NCBI GenBank assembly: GCA_963819685.1
Contig: CAWFXI010000009.1
Span: 372,001-436,000 of the forward strand
Reading direction: 5' to 3'
From: CAIUGU01 sp963819685
GTDB lineage: Bacteria > Pseudomonadota > Gammaproteobacteria > Steroidobacterales > Steroidobacteraceae
DNA length: 64,000 nucleotides
The notes below the pieces were generated by a model. That model was not told the origin of the DNA. It saw only the letters and a list, made by a program, of their open reading frames with translations, and did no database searches. The first letter of the stretch is position 1; each line of letters begins with the position of its first letter. Below are positions 60,595 through 64,000 of the stretch, piece by piece. The translations under genes and the position numbers were made by a program.

Positions 60595-61791
60595 TCAGGC
60601 CGCTTGCGCGGCCTTGAGCGCCTTCTCAATTCGTCGCAATGCTTCTTCCAGTGTTTCGAGGCTGCAGGCAAATGACAGCCGCATGTGTCCGGGAGCACCG
60701 AAGCCGGAGCCGGGCACCACTGCGACACCGCCATTGTTCAACAGGTACTCGGCAAACGCGTTGTCGTCCTTGACGCCCAACAGCTTGATCGCCTTTTCAA
60801 TATTGGCGAAGGCATAGAATGTCCCGGCGCCCGGCAGGCACGAAATACCCGGGAGCTTGTTCAGGCCCGCAACCAGGAAATCATGGCGAGCCTTGAAGTG
60901 CTTGTTCATCTCGCGCACGCAGGCCTGGTCACCATTCAACGCCGCCACCGACGCCTTCTGCGCGATGGAGGAGGGGTTCGAAGTGCTTTGGCTCTGGATG
61001 ATCGACATTGCATTGACGAGCTCAACAGGTCCGCCGCAATAGCCTATGCGCCAGCCAGTCATCGCGTACGCCTTCGAGACACCGTTGGTCGTGACCGTGC
61101 GGTCGTACAGTTCAGGGCAAACCGTCAGCAGGCTCGCAAACGGTTCCGGTGCCCAGTAAATGTGTTCGTACATGTCGTCCGTGCAGATGATCACCTGCGG
61201 ATGCCGAACGAGAACGTCGCCCAGCGCGCGCAGTTCCGCACTTGTATACGCCGCGCCCGTGGGATTGCTTGGACTGTTCAGGATGAACAAGCGAGTTTTC
61301 GGCGTGATGGCAGATTCGAGCTGCGCCGGCGTGATCTTGTAGCCCTGATCAGGGCCCGCGTACGGTGTGACCGGCACGCCTTCGGCCAGCATGACCATGT
61401 CCGGATACGACACCCAGTAAGGTGCAGGGATCACCGCTTCATCACCCGGATTGATGATCGCCATGACCAGGTTGTAGATCGTCTGCTTGGCGCCCGTCGA
61501 GACGATGATCTGGTTGCGCTTGTAGTCGATGCCGTTCTCGCGCTTGAACTTCGCGATGATCGCGTCCTTGAGATCGGCATTGCCTTCCACCGGCGTATAG
61601 CGAGTGAAGCCTTTGCGAATGGCTTCGACGCCGGCGTCGGCGATGTGCACCGGCGTATCGAAATCCGGCTCACCGGCGCCGAGGCCGATGATGTCCCGGC
61701 CTTCAGCCTTGAGCTGCGCAACGCGACCCGTCAGCGCAACGGTGGGGGAGGGCTTGACGCTCTGGACTCGGCGCGAAACTGGTAGACTCAC
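60595..61791 (-). CDS. aatA: Aspartate aminotransferase (class I)
   Basis: A 398-residue PLP aminotransferase. Key parts are GLGAGEPDFDTP (near residue 34), NSPSNPTGAAYTSAEL, and the lysine segment TTNGVSKAYAMTGWRIGYCG. It makes aspartate or glutamate by amino transfer in the cytosol. GTG 61791 is chosen (MSLPVSRRVQS), with AAGGTG seven bases upstream, and gives the usual length; the frame is open to 61851. It is divergent from uvrB, as in Pseudomonas PA3139/PA3138. Confidence 0.94.
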   Translation of the reverse strand: MSLPVSRRVQSVKPSPTVALTGRVAQLKAEGRDIIGLGAGEPDFDTPVHIADAGVEAIRKGFTRYTPVEGNADLKDAIIAKFKRENGIDYKRNQIIVSTGAKQTIYNLVMAIINPGDEAVIPAPYWVSYPDMVMLAEGVPVTPYAGPDQGYKITPAQLESAITPKTRLFILNSPSNPTGAAYTSAELRALGDVLVRHPQVIICTDDMYEHIYWAPEPFASLLTVCPELYDRTVTTNGVSKAYAMTGWRIGYCGGPVELVNAMSIIQSQSTSNPSSIAQKASVAALNGDQACVREMNKHFKARHDFLVAGLNKLPGISCLPGAGTFYAFANIEKAIKLLGVKDDNAFAEYLLNNGGVAVVPGSGFGAPGHMRLSFACSLETLEEALRRIEKALKAAQAA

Positions 61792-61973
61792 TGGGCACAC
61801 CTTGCTGGATTGGCGACGGCGCATTTTAGTGCCATCGCCGCAAACTTCCAATTCAATCTATGCGTATGTTGGAGTGCTGCCATTTTGCACCGGTACAGGA
61901 TTCAACGACCCTGCTATTGCGACCTGCGGCATCGCTGAAAGCCCGGTAGCAGCAGGTCAACCAAAGCTTCACT

Positions 61974-64000
61974 ATGGCAAGAACTGTCCCGAAACCGGTT
62001 GCAGGCGCTGACGAGTATCGTTTCCGGCTGGTATCCGACTACAGGCCAGCCGGGGATCAGCCTGAAGCCATCGCGGGACTGATCGAGGGGCTCGAGTCCG
62101 GGCTGGCACACCAGACCCTTCTGGGCGTCACCGGGTCCGGAAAGACCTACACGATTGCCAACGTCATCCAGCACGTCCAGCGGCCCACGCTGGTGCTTGC
62201 CCATAACAAGACCCTGGCCGCTCAGCTGTACGGCGAGTTCAGGGAATTCTTCCCCGACAACGCGGTGGAATATTTCGTTTCGTACTACGACTACTACCAG
62301 CCTGAAGCCTATGTACCAGCGTCCGATACATTCATCGAGAAGGACGCCTCCATCAACGAGCACATCGAACAGATGCGCCTGTCAGCGACCAAGGCGCTGC
62401 TTGAACGCTCGGATTCGATCATCGTCGCGACGGTCTCGGCCATCTACGGCCTGGGTGATCCCGAGGTGTATCTGCAGATGGTGTTGCACCTGGTCCGGGG
62501 CGACAAGCTCGACCAGCGCAAGCTGCTCCGGCGCCTGGCAGACATGCAATACAAGCGAAACGACGTGGAACTCACGCAGGGAACCTATCGAGTGCGCGGT
62601 GACATCATCGATATCTTCCCCGCGGAATCGGAGCGTCAGGCCGTGCGTGTCGAGTTGTTCGACGACGTCATCGAACAGCTCTTGTGGTTCGACCCGCTGA
62701 CGGGAGAAGTCCAGCGCAAGGTGCCGCGCCTGACGGTTTACCCCTCCAGCCACTACGTTACCCCCAAGGACCGGCTAGTCGCGTCACTGGACGGCATTCG
62801 CGCCGAACTGTCAGACCGACTGCAGGAACTGAAAGGCGCCAGCAAACTGGTGGAAGCGCAGCGTCTCGAGCAGCGCACCCGTTTCGATCTCGAAATGATG
62901 AAGGAAGTAGGCTACTGCAACGGCATCGAGAACTACTCCCGTTACCTCTCGGGTCGCGACGCGGGCGAGCCGCCGCCTTGCCTCTATGACTACCTGCCGG
63001 ACAATGCGCTGCTCATCGTGGATGAAAGTCACCAGACCATTCCCCAGCTCGGAGCCATGTACAAGGGCGACCGTTCACGCAAGGAAACGCTGGTCGAATT
63101 CGGCTTCCGATTGCCGTCTGCGCTCGACAACCGGCCCTTGCGCTTCGATGAATGGGAGAAGCTGGCACCGCAGATGATCTTCGTGTCGGCAACGCCCGGG
63201 CCCTACGAGTTGCAGCACTCCGGACAGGTGGTAGAGCAGGTGGTGCGGCCCACCGGGCTCATCGATCCGCAGGTCGAAATCCGGCCCGTGCGCACGCAGG
63301 TTGACGATGTGTTGTCGGAAATCAAGCTGCGGGTGGAGCTCAACGAACGCGTCCTGATCACGACACTGACCAAGCGCATGGCAGAGGACCTCACCGAGTA
63401 TCTCGATGAGCATGGTGTCAAGGTTCGATATCTGCACTCCGATGTCGAGACCGTGGAGCGTACCGAGATCATTCGCGATCTGCGACTCGGCAAGTTCGAT
63501 GTGCTCGTCGGCATCAATCTGCTGCGCGAAGGTCTGGACATGCCCGAAGTTTCGCTGGTGGCGATTCTGGATGCGGACAAGGAGGGCTTCCTGCGATCGG
63601 CGAATTCGTTGATTCAGACCATTGGCCGCGCAGCCCGGCATCTGAACGGGCGCGCCATCCTGTATGCGGACCGGGAAACGGGGTCGATGTTGAAGGCTAT
63701 TGAAGAGACCAATAGAAGGCGACTGAAGCAGATAGAATTCAATAAGTTACATAACATTACTCCAGTTGGTATCAAGAAGTCGATCACCGACGTGATGGAA
63801 GGCGCGCGCTTCTCGGCCGAAAGCGGACGCGGCACTCGCATCACAGCGATCAAGCCCGACTACCGCAGCCTCACACCGGAGCAGGCCATCCGGCAGATCA
63901 AGAAACTCGAGAAGGACATGCACAAGCAGGCGCGGGACCTCAATTTCGAGGAAGCGGCGCGGTTGCGCGATGAGATCCAGCTGCTGCGCAAAGTGGAATT
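61974..64000 (+). CDS. uvrB: Excinuclease ABC subunit B (3' end beyond window)
   Basis: The first 675 residues of UvrB, the DNA helicase-like damage verifier of nucleotide excision repair. Walker A is GVTGSGKT (near residue 45), the beta-hairpin region is YYDYYQPEAYVPASDTFIEK, helicase motif DESH is in LIVDESHQT, and ASANSLIQTIGRAARH-type motif VI is present as NSLIQTIGRAARHLNGRAIL. The UVR domain begins near the end (QARDLNFEEAARLRDEI). The stop lies beyond 64000. ATG 61974 gives a normal start. Confidence 0.97.
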   Translation, partial: MARTVPKPVAGADEYRFRLVSDYRPAGDQPEAIAGLIEGLESGLAHQTLLGVTGSGKTYTIANVIQHVQRPTLVLAHNKTLAAQLYGEFREFFPDNAVEYFVSYYDYYQPEAYVPASDTFIEKDASINEHIEQMRLSATKALLERSDSIIVATVSAIYGLGDPEVYLQMVLHLVRGDKLDQRKLLRRLADMQYKRNDVELTQGTYRVRGDIIDIFPAESERQAVRVELFDDVIEQLLWFDPLTGEVQRKVPRLTVYPSSHYVTPKDRLVASLDGIRAELSDRLQELKGASKLVEAQRLEQRTRFDLEMMKEVGYCNGIENYSRYLSGRDAGEPPPCLYDYLPDNALLIVDESHQTIPQLGAMYKGDRSRKETLVEFGFRLPSALDNRPLRFDEWEKLAPQMIFVSATPGPYELQHSGQVVEQVVRPTGLIDPQVEIRPVRTQVDDVLSEIKLRVELNERVLITTLTKRMAEDLTEYLDEHGVKVRYLHSDVETVERTEIIRDLRLGKFDVLVGINLLREGLDMPEVSLVAILDADKEGFLRSANSLIQTIGRAARHLNGRAILYADRETGSMLKAIEETNRRRLKQIEFNKLHNITPVGIKKSITDVMEGARFSAESGRGTRITAIKPDYRSLTPEQAIRQIKKLEKDMHKQARDLNFEEAARLRDEIQLLRKVE

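Overview
The window is a gene-dense, high-GC stretch of a gammaproteobacterial chromosome. Its gene order is the one known from Pseudomonas and Xanthomonas relatives: pepA-holC-valS divergent from lptF-lptG; trpS-scpA-scpB-rluB; yciK/mupP/ubiG/mtaD divergent from gyrA; pheA-aroA-cmk-rpsA-ihfB-lapA-lapB; aatA divergent from uvrB. The divergence of several proteins, and accessory genes such as a DUF3612 regulator beside aceA and a GldAFG-like ABC cluster, suggest a less studied lineage (Steroidobacterales/Nevskiales-like). That placement is inference.

Layout. 1-4.3 kb holds small accessory genes, two of them apparently frameshifted (exported NTF2-like protein, exported ConA-like protein), then a monooxygenase-like protein, a DUF962 membrane protein and a quinone-oxidoreductase-like enzyme. 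4.3-10.1 kb is a carbon-switch module: DUF3612 regulator divergent from aceA-aceK, with mtfA convergent to aceK; malate synthase is not in the window. 10.1-14.0 kb is a TgpA/DUF58/MoxR operon. 14.1-21.7 kb is valS-holC-pepA and lptF-lptG-RDD; valS carries a one-base frameshift at a CCC-TGA site. 21.7-26.1 kb is an ABC transporter cluster ending in GldG-like and DUF4340 proteins. 26.3-28.7 kb has a coiled-coil plus histone-like protein, an unknown protein, and a yybP-ykoY (Mn2+) riboswitch ahead of a TMEM165/GDT1 exporter.

28.7-31.9 kb is a visibly more A+T-rich island: two DUF6502 genes around an exported DUF5666-type protein with nine near-identical 11-residue repeats. It is the best candidate for an undescribed system here. 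32.3-38.9 kb is housekeeping (PpiC-type isomerase, bolA, yciB, Sua5/YciO-like, trpS, scpA, scpB, rluB-like). 39.1-44.75 kb is a six-gene minus-strand operon (mtaD-like, ubiG, mupP/gph, rmuC, squalene/phytoene synthase-like, yciK). 44.9-55.6 kb runs gyrA-serA-pheA-aroA-cmk-rpsA-ihfB-lapA-lapB. 55.7-64 kb has a ComEA-like protein, galU, tRNA-Asn, a hairpin-repeat patch that seems to have supplied the start of an alkA-like gene, a double GFA protein, pirin, aspartate aminotransferase and uvrB (runs off the end).

Recurrent theme: three proteins in conserved operon positions look like pseudoenzymes. The RluB homologue lacks the catalytic Asp, the MtaD homologue lacks most metal ligands, and the squalene-synthase-like protein lacks the DxxxD motifs. 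All calls come from reading the sequence and family knowledge; no searches were run.
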